A stretch of DNA of 64,000 bases from Peteryoungia aggregata LMG 23059. GTDB taxonomy: Bacteria; Pseudomonadota; Alphaproteobacteria; Rhizobiales; Rhizobiaceae. The notes under the pieces were generated by a model. It saw only the letters and a program-made list of their open reading frames with translations. It was not told the origin of the DNA and ran no database searches. The stretch is from assembly GCF_030814435.1 (NCBI RefSeq), contig NZ_JAUSUW010000008.1, positions 62,001 to 126,000 on the forward strand, read 5' to 3'. The position numbers and the translations under genes were made by a program. Shown piece after piece: positions 33,208-43,565 of the stretch (positions are counted from its first letter, which is position 1; every line of letters begins with the position of its first letter).

Positions 33208-36200
33208 TCAGAGCGACTGGTAGGCTGCGATGACCGCAGCAACCTGATCGTCGTCCAACGCCTGGATCTGCGTCGAGGTAAGCGCCTGCAGCTGGTCGCT
33301 GGTCAGGTCGTCGATGTCCTGGGTCGACAGGCCGGCAAGGGCAGCGGTGTTGATCGCTGCGATGTCCTCGGTCGAGAACTCCGCCAGGTCTTCGCTGGCC
33401 AGGGCATCGATTGCCGCCGAGGTCAGAGCCGCCACCTGGGTCGAAGACAGAGCTTCGATCTGGTCGGTGGTCATCGCCACCAGCTGGTCGGTCGAGAGGG
33501 CCGCAATCGCACGGCTGCTCAGGGCCGCCACCTGGTCGGTGGTGAACGAGGCGAGGTTGTCTGTCGAAAGCGAGCGGATCTGGCTCGATGACAGGGCTGC
33601 GATCTGGGTCGTCGAGAGACCGTCGATCTGGTCCGAAGTCAGCGCACCAACCTGGCCAGTCGTGATGGCGGCCACCTGGGTGGCGCTAAGCCCGGTCAAC
33701 TGATCCGACGTCAGTTCCGCGAAGTTGTCGGTCGACAATGCCGCGATCGTCCGGGTGCTCAGAACACTGAGTTCGGTCGAGGAGAAGGTCGCCATATCCT
33801 CGGTTTCGAGGCCGCCGATGGCCGACGTGCTGAGCGCCGCAAGCTGGCCGCTCGACAATACACCGATCTGGTCGGTGCTCAGGGCCGTCACCTGCCCGGA
33901 ACTCAGGCTGGCGAAGATCCGGGTGCCAAGCGCGGCAATCTGATCCGTAGAGAACGAAGCCAGGTTGTCGGTGGACATGGCACTGATCTGCGCCGTGGTC
34001 AGGGCACTCACCTGAAGTGTGGTCAGACCGTCGATGTCATCCGTGGTCAGAACCCCGATCTGGGCAGTCGTCAGGGCGGCCACCTGAGCGGTGGTCATCC
34101 CGGCGAGCTGGGTCGAGTCGAGGTAATCGAAGTTGTCCGTGGACAGGGCAGCCAGCGCTCGGGTGTTGACAGCCGCAAGATCGGTCGGTGCGAAGGTCGC
34201 GATATCTTCGGTCGTCAGGCCGGCGACACCAGCAGAGCTGATCGCCCCGATCTGAGCGGTCGTCAGATAGTCGAACTGATCAGATGTCATCGCTTCGATC
34301 TGGTCGGAGTTCAGGCTGGCGACACCAGAGGTCGACAGACCCGGAAGCTGCAGCGACGTCAGCGCGGCCAGCGCATCGGTCGACAGAGCCGCTACCTGCC
34401 TTGAGTTCATCGCGGCAATCTGGGTGGACGTGAGGCCGGCCACCGTGTCGCTGTCAAGCAGGGATACCTGGGCGGTGGTCAGTGCCGCAACCTGGCCGGT
34501 CGTCAGACCCGACAGCTGGGTCGAGTCGAGTGCAGCGAAGTTGTCGGTGCTGAGCGCAGCCAGGGTACGTGTCTGCAGGACGGCGAGCTCAGAGGAGTCG
34601 AGCGTGGCAATATCCTCAGTGGCGAGACCGGCAACCGCAGCAGAGCTGAGCTGCGAGAGTTGCGCCGTCGAGAGGGCCGCGATCTGGTCGGTATCGAGTG
34701 CTCCCACCTGGGCAGAGCTCAGGGCGCCAACCGCGCGGCTGGAGATGGCCGCAATCTGGTCGGTGTCGAGGCCGGCGACGGCATCCGTGGAGAGGCCGGA
34801 GATCGCAGCCGAGCCGATCACCGCAATTTCGGCGGTCGAGAAGGTCGCAATGTCGTCGGACGACAGTGCAGCCAGGTCAGCGGAGCTCAGTGCGGCGATC
34901 TGGCCCGAGGTGAGAGCCTCGACCTGATCGGTGCTCATTGCATCCAGCTGCGCCGAAGTCAGGGCACCGATGGCGCGGGAGTTGAGGGCTGCCACCTGAT
35001 CCGTCGACAGCGAGGCGATGTTATCGCTGCTGATACCGAGGATCTGGCTGGAGCTCAGAACGGCCGCCTGTGCCGTCGTCAGACCATCGAGTTGGTCGGA
35101 GTCGAGGACCGACAGTTGGCTCGTGGTCAGCGATGCGACCTGCGCGGTGGTCAGGCCACCGAGCTGGACCGAGTCGAGGGCGGCAACATTGTCGGTCGAC
35201 AGGGCCGCGATGGCCCGCGAGTTCATGGCGGCAAGGTCCGTGGATGCCAGAGCCGCGATGTCTTCGGTGGCAAGACCGGCAACTGCGGCGCTTGTCAGAG
35301 CCGCGAGCTGAGCGGTGCTGAGCACGCCGATCTGGTCGGACGAGAGCGCAGCGACCGCATCAGAGCCGAGGGCACCGACGGCGCGGGTGTTAAGCGAGGC
35401 AACCTGGTCGGTCGACAGCGAAGCCAGGGCGTCGGTTGTCAGAGCCCGCACCTGCGAACTGGAGAGCATGGCCACCAGGGCGGTGGTCAGGCCATCGAGC
35501 TGATCGCTGACCAGGCTCTGGACCTGCGCGGTGGTGAGCGCAGTGACCTGACCGGTCGTCAGACCACCGAGCTGGTCGGAGTCGAGCAGCGCGAAGTTGT
35601 CGGTGGTCAGCGCCGCCAGGGCTCTGGAGTTCAGTACGCCGAGCTCTGTAGAGGTCAGGGTGTCGATAGCGGAACTGTCAAGGCCGATGATCGCGGTGGA
35701 AGTGAGAGCCGCAAGCTGGCCGGTTCCAAGTGCCGCGAACTGATCGGAGTCGAGAACCGAGAGCTGTGCAGAGGACAGGCTGCCGATGGCCCGGGTGCTG
35801 AGAGCAGCCACCTGATCCGTCGAGAGCGAAGCGACCGAGTCCGTATCAAGTGAGCGGATCTGGGAGCTGCTTAGCGTAGCCACCTGAGACGTCGTCAGGC
35901 CATCGATCTGGTCAGTGCTGAGGGCACCGACCTGGGTTGACGTGAGGGAGGCCACCTGACCGGATGTCAGGCCGGCGATCTGGTCCGAGGTAATCAGCGC
36001 CAGATTGTCGGTTGAGATGGCGGCGATCGCACGGGAATTGATGACCGCGAGTTCCGTCGAGGTGAGGGTACCGATGGCGTCTGAATTCAGTCCGCGGATC
36101 GCCGACGACGTCAGGGCCGCGAGCTGGCCGGTGCTGAGCGCGGCAAACTGGTCGGAGGTCAGGACCGCGAGCTGATCGGACTTGATCGAGGCGATGGCAC

Positions 36201-38343
36201 GGGTGCTGAGGGCCGCAACCTGATCGGTGGACATCGACGCGACGCCGGCCGTGTTGATGGAGGCAAGCTGCGAAGACGACAGCGTTGCGACCTGGGTCGT
36301 CGTCAGGCCGTCGATCTGGTCGCTGGTGAGCGAACCGACGAGCATGGTTGACAGGGCCGAGATCTGGGCCGTTGTCAGGCCAATGATCTGGTCGGAGGTG
36401 AGTGTCGCGAAGTTGGCGCTCGACAGGGCTGCCAGCGAGCGCGACTGCAGGGTAGCGAGTTCGGTGGAGGTGAAGGTTGCGACGTCCTCGCTTTCGAGGG
36501 CAGCGACCGAGCTCGATGTCAGGGCAGCCAGCTGGCCGGTGCTGAGAGCAGCGACCTGATCCGAGGTCATCGCGGCGACCTGGGCGGACGAAAGTGCTGC
36601 AACCGCACGGGTATTCATGGCTGCGATCAGATCGGTCGAGAGGTCGCCGATGACTGCGGTGGAAATACCGCGGATCGCTGCCGAACTGATGATCGAGAAT
36701 TCGGCAGTGGTGAAGGTGCCGATATCTTCAGAGGAAAGTGCCAGCAGATCGGCAGAAGACAGTGCCGCGATCTGCGCAGATCCGAGGGCCTCGATCTGGT
36801 CGCTCGACATGGCATCGAGCTGGGCAGAGGTCAGGGCACCCACGGCGCGGCTGCTCAATGCGGCAACCTGATCGGTCGACAGCGAGGCCACATTGTCGGA
36901 ACCGAGCGCAATGACCTGCGCCGATGTCAGTGCGGCGACCTGAGCGGTGCTGAGCCCATCGATCTGGTCACTGTCGAACACAGCCATCTGGGCTGTGGTC
37001 AGCGAAGCGATCTGGCCGGTCGAGAGCGCCGTCAGCTGGTCAGAGGTGAGGCTTGCAATGTTGTCTGTGGACAGCGCTGCGAGAGAACGGGAGTTGAGTG
37101 CAGCAAGTTCCGTCGAGGAGAAGGTCGCGAGGTCTTCCGTCTCCAGCCCCTTGACGGCGGCAGAGCTAAGCGCGGCGATCTGGGTCGTCGACAGCGCTGC
37201 GACCTGATCGCTGCTGAGCGCGGCGACCTTGTCGGAGTTAAGGACGCCGATGGCGCGGCTGCTGAGGGCACCAACCTGGTCGGTCGTCAGCGATGCCAGC
37301 GTATCCGAGGTCATCGCGCTCATCTGCGCGCTGGTAAGGCCCGCGATCTGTCCAGAAGTCAGGCCATCAGCCTGGTCAGAGCTCAGAACTCCGATTTGTG
37401 CGGCCGTGAGGCCTGCGATCTTCGCAGAAGTCAGACCAGCAAGCTGATCGCTGCCAAGGGCCGCAAAATTCGCGGTCGACAGGGCGGCAAGTGTCCGGGA
37501 GTTGAGAGCGGCGATGCCATCCGAGGAAATGACAGCCACGTCGTCTGTACCGAGACCAGCGACGGCAGTGGACGTCAGTGCGGCCAGCTGGCCGGTGGTA
37601 AGAACATCGATCTGATCGGTCGTCAGGGCGGCAACCTGGGCCGACTTGAGAGCGGCGACCGCCCGGCTGTCCAAAGCGACGACTTGGTCAGTTGAGAAGG
37701 AGGCGAGGCCATCGGTCGACAGCGCGGTAACCTGGCGCGAGGTCAGCGCCGAGATCTGCAGCGAGGTCAGACCGTCGATCTGGTCCGTGGTCAGGGTGGC
37801 GATCGCGGCGGTCGACAGCGATGCGATCTGACCGGTGGTCAGTCCGGAAAGCTGCGTGGAGTCGAGAGCAGCGAAGTTTGCCGTCGACAGGCCGGCGAGC
37901 GCGCGGGTGCTGATGATGGAGAGCTCTGCGGAAGTCAGCGTCGCGATGTCGTCGGTCTCAAGTCCGGCAAGGCCGAGGCTGCCGAGGGAGGCAAGCTGTG
38001 CAGTCGACAGTGCGTCAAACTGGTCGGAGGTCAGCGCGGTTACCTGTGCGGAGGTCAGCGCACCCAGCTGGCGGCTGCTGAGCGCCACCATCTTGGCGCT
38101 ATCGATGACAGCCAGCTGGTCAACCGTGAGGCCGCGGATGGCAGCACTCGAAATCGCGCCGAGCTGGGTGGAGTCGAGCTGGTCGAAGTCGTCGGTCTGG
38201 AGGGCCGAGATCTGTGTTGACGAGAGCGCGGCAACCTGGGCAGAGCTCAGCGCAGCAACGTCGTCACTCGTGAAGGAAGCAATCGTCGCAGTATTCAGCG
38301 ACTTGATCTGGGTGATGCTCAGAGATGAAATAATCGATGTCAT
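33208..38343 (-). CDS. giant octapeptide-repeat protein (1711 residues), Ser/Thr-rich
   Basis: A huge protein made entirely of octapeptides. The consensus is L-[ST]-[ST]-x-[QDAN]-[VIL]-[AG]-[AGS], for example LSTDQVAA. A 7-residue cap (MTSIISS) plus exactly 213 octads accounts for all 1711 residues, with no other domain and no break in phase. Octads group into higher-order units opening with a [ED]D-type octad such as LETEDLAT. Ten units have 17 octads and two (the fourth and ninth) have 10. Position 3 is almost always Ser/Thr. I saw no Cys, Trp or His and very few Pro and aromatic residues. The regular Leu/Val spacing suggests a solenoid. No signal peptide, anchor or secretion genes were seen. 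It is divergent from a GT41 glycosyltransferase cluster, so it may be glycosylated; function unknown. Confidence 0.9.
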   Translation of the reverse strand: MTSIISSLSITQIKSLNTATIASFTSDDVAALSSAQVAALSSTQISALQTDDFDQLDSTQLGAISSAAIRGLTVDQLAVIDSAKMVALSSRQLGALTSAQVTALTSDQFDALSTAQLASLGSLGLAGLETDDIATLTSAELSIISTRALAGLSTANFAALDSTQLSGLTTGQIASLSTAAIATLTTDQIDGLTSLQISALTSRQVTALSTDGLASFSTDQVVALDSRAVAALKSAQVAALTTDQIDVLTTGQLAALTSTAVAGLGTDDVAVISSDGIAALNSRTLAALSTANFAALGSDQLAGLTSAKIAGLTAAQIGVLSSDQADGLTSGQIAGLTSAQMSAMTSDTLASLTTDQVGALSSRAIGVLNSDKVAALSSDQVAALSTTQIAALSSAAVKGLETEDLATFSSTELAALNSRSLAALSTDNIASLTSDQLTALSTGQIASLTTAQMAVFDSDQIDGLSTAQVAALTSAQVIALGSDNVASLSTDQVAALSSRAVGALTSAQLDAMSSDQIEALGSAQIAALSSADLLALSSEDIGTFTTAEFSIISSAAIRGISTAVIGDLSTDLIAAMNTRAVAALSSAQVAAMTSDQVAALSTGQLAALTSSSVAALESEDVATFTSTELATLQSRSLAALSSANFATLTSDQIIGLTTAQISALSTMLVGSLTSDQIDGLTTTQVATLSSSQLASINTAGVASMSTDQVAALSTRAIASIKSDQLAVLTSDQFAALSTGQLAALTSSAIRGLNSDAIGTLTSTELAVINSRAIAAISTDNLALITSDQIAGLTSGQVASLTSTQVGALSTDQIDGLTTSQVATLSSSQIRSLDTDSVASLSTDQVAALSTRAIGSLSSAQLSVLDSDQFAALGTGQLAALTSTAIIGLDSSAIDTLTSTELGVLNSRALAALTTDNFALLDSDQLGGLTTGQVTALTTAQVQSLVSDQLDGLTTALVAMLSSSQVRALTTDALASLSTDQVASLNTRAVGALGSDAVAALSSDQIGVLSTAQLAALTSAAVAGLATEDIAALASTDLAAMNSRAIAALSTDNVAALDSVQLGGLTTAQVASLTTSQLSVLDSDQLDGLTTAQAAVLSSSQILGISSDNIASLSTDQVAALNSRAIGALTSAQLDAMSTDQVEALTSGQIAALSSADLAALSSDDIATFSTAEIAVIGSAAISGLSTDAVAGLDTDQIAAISSRAVGALSSAQVGALDTDQIAALSTAQLSQLSSAAVAGLATEDIATLDSSELAVLQTRTLAALSTDNFAALDSTQLSGLTTGQVAALTTAQVSLLDSDTVAGLTSTQIAAMNSRQVAALSTDALAALTSLQLPGLSTSGVASLNSDQIEAMTSDQFDYLTTAQIGAISSAGVAGLTTEDIATFAPTDLAAVNTRALAALSTDNFDYLDSTQLAGMTTAQVAALTTAQIGVLTTDDIDGLTTLQVSALTTAQISAMSTDNLASFSTDQIAALGTRIFASLSSGQVTALSTDQIGVLSSGQLAALSTSAIGGLETEDMATFSSTELSVLSTRTIAALSTDNFAELTSDQLTGLSATQVAAITTGQVGALTSDQIDGLSTTQIAALSSSQIRSLSTDNLASFTTDQVAALSSRAIAALSTDQLVAMTTDQIEALSSTQVAALTSAAIDALASEDLAEFSTEDIAAINTAALAGLSTQDIDDLTSDQLQALTSTQIQALDDDQVAAVIAAYQSL

Positions 38344-38936
38344 TGACGCGCGCCTTCAACGTTAGCGGTTGGCCGTTGCATTCCTTTGCCACCGGTCGGG
38401 GGAAGCACGTCAGGTGCCTCACCGTCACGACCCCGGGCGCATCCTGCCCCCTGGGTGGCTTCTTTCCATGCATGTGCGCCGACACGGCGCCTTCCACATG
38501 GTGTCCTCACGGACGAAAAGTTTTGGAAACATGGCTCGACCGAGCCTGGCGTTGGAGAGGGCATCATGCAGCAGAGATGATCTCTGCTTCCCACACCTTA
38601 GAAAGGCAGGCGAACCGGCTTCGGTCACTTGCCCCGGACTCCAACCGTCATCGATTCGACGGGACGCGGTTAGAGTAGTCTCACTCGGATGATTAGGGTT
38701 CATCCTCTAATTTTTGATTAATCGATTCGAACATAAACAATAATGAATCCCTGAACAAACACGCAGGAGGAGAGACTGAATTCAACCTTAAGGCGGGGTA
38801 AACGACTGACGTGTCCCTCGCAGGAGGGTTTCACCCCCGCTTGCGCAAGCCCAAAGCAAGCTAGGGCGAATACCAGTTTGACGAAACGCCGCTGCGCGCG
38901 AACGAAACCCGGCCTTCAGGGCCACCGAGAGATGTG
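38344..38936. other. 593-bp divergent promoter region between repeat protein and glycosylation cluster
   Basis: No convincing gene; the frames here are short and mutually overlapping. GAAGG about ten bases before the repeat-protein ATG is its probable ribosome site. An AT-rich block at 38700-38760 (with GATTAATCGATTC) stands out in the GC-rich surroundings and may contain promoters or bind a nucleoid or MucR-like protein. The large gap suggests regulated divergent expression of both transcripts. Confidence 0.4.
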
Positions 38937-40988
38937 ATGTCGATGGTGATACAGACCCCCTTCGCCCCGGAGCAGAACGCTCAGCTCGCAACCGCCATCG
39001 ACAAGGCCCGGCGCCAGAAGATGTCGCTTCTCGAGGTCCTGCAAATGGCCGAGCAGCTCGGCGCCTCGGGACAGTTCGCCCATGCCGCGGAACTCTACAA
39101 GACCTGGACGGCCTTCAATGACCAGAGCCCGCTGCTCCATCTCGCCTTCTTCAACTACTCGGTCACGCTGAAGCAGCTCGGCGACACCGCCGGCGCCATC
39201 AACGCCCTAAAGGCAGCGCTCAAGGCGGCGCCGCTGATGGGTCAGGCCCACATCAATCTCGGACGCACCTATGAAGACTGCGGCCTGAATGCCCAGGCGA
39301 TCCAGCAATGGCGCAGCTTTGTCGAGGCGACCGCCGAGATCACGCCCGACAAGTCCGTTCATCGCCTCATGGCGCTCCAGCATATCGGGCGCGTGATGGA
39401 AGGGGCCGGTCTCCTTGAGGATGCCGAGAGCGCGCTCTGGCAGGCAATCGAACTGCGCCCGGACAAGCCCGAGGCCGGTCAGCACTGGATCTCGGTGCGC
39501 CAGCATCAGTGCAAGTGGCCGGTGGTCCAGGGCTCGGAGCATGTCACCAAGCGCCAGATGCTCGATTCGATCTCACCGCTGCCGCTCGCCTGCTATGCCG
39601 ATGATCCGCTGTTCCAGATGGCCAAGGCATACCGCTACTTCAAGATGCTGGCCGGCCGCCCGGATCCAGCGCATCTCAACAAGCCCGAGCCACGCCGCAA
39701 GGTCGGCACCGGCCAGCGCCTACGCATCGGCTACGTCTCCTCCGACCTGCGCGACCATGCCGTCGGCTTTGCGCTCAGCGAAGTCCTGGAACTTCACGAC
39801 AAGTCGTCTGTCGAGGTCTATGCCTACTATTGTGGTGAACCGCGCACCAATGATGCGACGCAAACCCGCATGAAGGCGGTCATTGATGTCTGGCGCGATA
39901 TCACTCCGATGTCGGACCTCGATGCGGCGCGCCAGATCATGGCAGACCAGATCGACATCCTGATCGACGTCAACGGCTACACCAAGCTTGCGCGGACCAA
40001 GATCTTCTCCTACCGCCCGGCCCCCGTCATCGTGAACTTCTGCGGCTATCCGGGCACCATCGCGAGCCCCGTTCACCAATACATCATCGCCGACGAGCAG
40101 ATCATTCCGCCCGGCAGCGAGCTCTATTACACCGAGAAGGTGCTCCACATTCCCTGCAACCAGCCGGTCGATCGCAAGCGCGTGATCGGTCCGCGCCCGA
40201 CGTGCACCGAGGTTGGCCTGCCGGAAGACGCCTTTGTCTTTGCCTGCTTCAACGGCATGCAGAAGATAACCGCGGCCGTGTTCGCCCGATGGATGGCGAT
40301 CCTGACAGCCACTCCCGGCAGCATTCTGTGGCTGCTCGGCGCCTCCGACGCCGTCAACCAGCGCCTGCGCGACCTGGCCACCTCCGCCGGCGTCGATCCG
40401 GCACGCATCTACTTTGCCACCAAGGTGCCGAACCCGAACCATCTGGCCCGCATTGCGATCGCGGATCTGTTCCTCGACACCTTCCCCTATGGTGCTCACT
40501 CCACCGCGTCGGATGCCCTCACCATGGGCCTGCCGGTTCTGACCGTCCCGGGCAACAGTTTCGCCTCCCGCTTCTGCAGCAGCATCGTGAAGTCGGCTGG
40601 CGTTCCGGAGCTGATCTGCAGTTCGCCTGATGACTATGTGAAAAAGGCGGTCACGCTTGCCAAGGACAAGACGGCGCTGGCCGGGATCCGCGCCACATTG
40701 CAGGCAAAGCGCGAGACCTGTGCATTGCGCGACATTCCCGGGCTCGTCCGCCGTCTCGAAGAGCTCTACTGGCAGATGCAGGGCGAATGCGAGCAGGGGG
40801 AAACACCGGTTCCGGACCTCACCAACATGGACATGTATTACGAGGTCGGCGCGGAAGTGATGCTGGCCGAAGTCGAGTTCGAGGACGAGGCCGCCTATCG
40901 CAAGCGTTACAGGGACCGTATTGCCCAATGGCATGATTTCGCGCCTGTGCCGTATGACACCCGCCTCTGGCCTCAGCCGAAGGCCTGA
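38937..40988 (+). CDS. TPR + GT41 (SPINDLY/OGT-like) protein O-glycosyltransferase
   Basis: A 683-residue cytosolic glycosyltransferase. Residues about 35-190 are TPR-like helices (HAAELYKTWTAFNDQSPLLH; AHINLGRTYEDCGLNAQAIQ). The GT41 catalytic region starts near 262 with RLRIGYVSSDLRDHAVGFAL, which holds the conserved His. It continues with VNFCGYPGTIASPVHQYIIA and FLDTFPYGAHSTASDALTMG near 513, then LPVLTVPGNSFASRF, the nucleotide-sugar region. Known GT41 enzymes (OGT, SPY, HMW1C) modify Ser/Thr or Asn of proteins with GlcNAc, fucose or hexose. The start may be GTG 38934 or ATG 38937. It is first in a likely operon with the next GT, glf and galE, and divergent from the Ser/Thr repeat protein, the obvious candidate substrate. 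Confidence 0.9.
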   Translation: MSMVIQTPFAPEQNAQLATAIDKARRQKMSLLEVLQMAEQLGASGQFAHAAELYKTWTAFNDQSPLLHLAFFNYSVTLKQLGDTAGAINALKAALKAAPLMGQAHINLGRTYEDCGLNAQAIQQWRSFVEATAEITPDKSVHRLMALQHIGRVMEGAGLLEDAESALWQAIELRPDKPEAGQHWISVRQHQCKWPVVQGSEHVTKRQMLDSISPLPLACYADDPLFQMAKAYRYFKMLAGRPDPAHLNKPEPRRKVGTGQRLRIGYVSSDLRDHAVGFALSEVLELHDKSSVEVYAYYCGEPRTNDATQTRMKAVIDVWRDITPMSDLDAARQIMADQIDILIDVNGYTKLARTKIFSYRPAPVIVNFCGYPGTIASPVHQYIIADEQIIPPGSELYYTEKVLHIPCNQPVDRKRVIGPRPTCTEVGLPEDAFVFACFNGMQKITAAVFARWMAILTATPGSILWLLGASDAVNQRLRDLATSAGVDPARIYFATKVPNPNHLARIAIADLFLDTFPYGAHSTASDALTMGLPVLTVPGNSFASRFCSSIVKSAGVPELICSSPDDYVKKAVTLAKDKTALAGIRATLQAKRETCALRDIPGLVRRLEELYWQMQGECEQGETPVPDLTNMDMYYEVGAEVMLAEVEFEDEAAYRKRYRDRIAQWHDFAPVPYDTRLWPQPKA

Positions 40989-41009
40989 CGACAACTCAAC
41001 AGGAACCGC

Positions 41010-42281
41010 ATGGGCGGGGGGAACAGCGTGGCACCAGTAATACTCGTCACATTCGCAGGCCGGGAACACAGGATGAAGATCCTGGACAGCTATGTGCGTC
41101 AGGCCATGGCGCAGGGCCTGATCGACGAATGGCATATCTGGGATTTCACCCGCTCGCAGGCGGATCATGAATGGGTAACACGTGAGTTCGGTCCCGTCCG
41201 CTATATGGGCGATAATGTCGGCTACCAGCATCGCGGTCGCGTGACGAAGACGGCCGCAAGCCGGATGAGCGCACGGATCACCAACGACCTGCACATCGCC
41301 CTGGTTCCCAGGCACGATCCGGCAACGTTCTACGAGATCGTCATCGGCGGATGGGGAAATGCCCAATCCGTTCTGCGCAAGCTGCCGAGCGAGCAGCTGA
41401 AGGACTTCGACCGCTCGAAAGGCCAGCCGATCTGGGCCCGCTCGACCCCAGGCGTCCTGTCACCCGGCCGCAGCAATGAGGTGGTTGTCAATATCGACGG
41501 CGACGGCGTCCCCGACATGATGGTCAACGGCGTCACGGTCGGCCGCTGGCCGGACATTGTTCTGCCGGAAGGCGCCGAGGTCATGGTGCGCGGCGGCTGG
41601 GGCGGAGATCTCGAGCTCACCGATGCGCATGCCCCGGTGCGCCGCTACATCGGCAATCCCGGCGAGAACATGCCCTATTTCCAGGCCTATCAGTATTATG
41701 CCAGGCGGCTGCCCGATTTCGCCGAGGCTCTCTTCCTGAAATGTGACGACGACATCGTCTATGTCGATCTCGACGGCCTCAACGGCTTCATCGAATATCG
41801 CCGTAAGAACCCGCATTACTTCGTCATCTCCGCCAATGTCGTCAACAACGGCGTATGCGCCTATTTTCAGCAGGTCTCCGGCGCCCTGCCTGCCTCGCTC
41901 GGGCATTTCGAACGACCGCCGGGCGGTTTCGGTGGAACGCTGTGGACCGATCCTGACAAGGCCAACAATCTGCACGATTTCTTCCTCGCTTCGTCGACCA
42001 AGGAATTCCCCCTGCCCTCGAAGGTCGTGGATTGGCAGGAGCGCCAGTCGATCAACTTCATCGCGTGGCTGGGCCGCGACGTGCAGCACATGGCGCTGGC
42101 AAAGGGTGACGACGAGAAGATGCTGACGGTCGACCTGCCGGCATTCCTTGAGCGACCCACCGCCATTTATTCTGACTTCACCGTCAGTCACCTGAGTTTT
42201 GGGCCGCAGGAAAAAGGCGTCGACGTCAACCGTCTGATTGCAGCCTACGACGCCGTGATGCGCGAGAAACTGTCGCTCTGA
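41010..42281 (+). CDS. glycosyltransferase-like protein with an inserted FAMeT-like carbohydrate-binding domain
   Basis: A 423-residue protein. The first 60 residues (APVILVTFAGREHRMKILDS; DEWHIWDFTRSQADHEWV) and the later block EALFLKCDDDIVYVDLDGL near 245, with a DDD metal/nucleotide motif, point to a GT-A type glycosyltransferase. Between them, about residues 85-195, lies a beta-rich insert (DLHIALVPRHDPATFYEIVI, GGWGNAQSVLRK) resembling the farnesoic-acid O-methyltransferase/DM13-like module found in carbohydrate-associated proteins. The domain order is unusual. It starts 22 bp after the GT41 gene and precedes glf, so it may extend the glycan begun by GT41, perhaps with galactofuranose. 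Specificity is inferred only. Confidence 0.75.
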   Translation: MGGGNSVAPVILVTFAGREHRMKILDSYVRQAMAQGLIDEWHIWDFTRSQADHEWVTREFGPVRYMGDNVGYQHRGRVTKTAASRMSARITNDLHIALVPRHDPATFYEIVIGGWGNAQSVLRKLPSEQLKDFDRSKGQPIWARSTPGVLSPGRSNEVVVNIDGDGVPDMMVNGVTVGRWPDIVLPEGAEVMVRGGWGGDLELTDAHAPVRRYIGNPGENMPYFQAYQYYARRLPDFAEALFLKCDDDIVYVDLDGLNGFIEYRRKNPHYFVISANVVNNGVCAYFQQVSGALPASLGHFERPPGGFGGTLWTDPDKANNLHDFFLASSTKEFPLPSKVVDWQERQSINFIAWLGRDVQHMALAKGDDEKMLTVDLPAFLERPTAIYSDFTVSHLSFGPQEKGVDVNRLIAAYDAVMREKLSL

Positions 42282-42292
42282 CGGCTCCATGA

Positions 42293-43552
<1,260 letters not shown>

Positions 43553-43565
43553 CCGGGAATACAGA

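Noticed and set aside
34660..35853. plus-strand frames of several hundred codons opposite the repeat protein
   Set aside because: They are repetitive only because the 24-bp period is open on both strands; codon-level conservation of the octad pattern fits the minus strand.
33208..38343. CRISPR-like array because of the regular short repeats
   Set aside because: The 24-bp repeats are contiguous without spacers, are degenerate in DNA but conserved in amino-acid pattern, and form one uninterrupted reading frame.
39720..41366. 548-codon minus-strand frame opposite GT41 and the next glycosyltransferase
   Set aside because: It spans two genes and their spacer antisense and has no recognisable domain.
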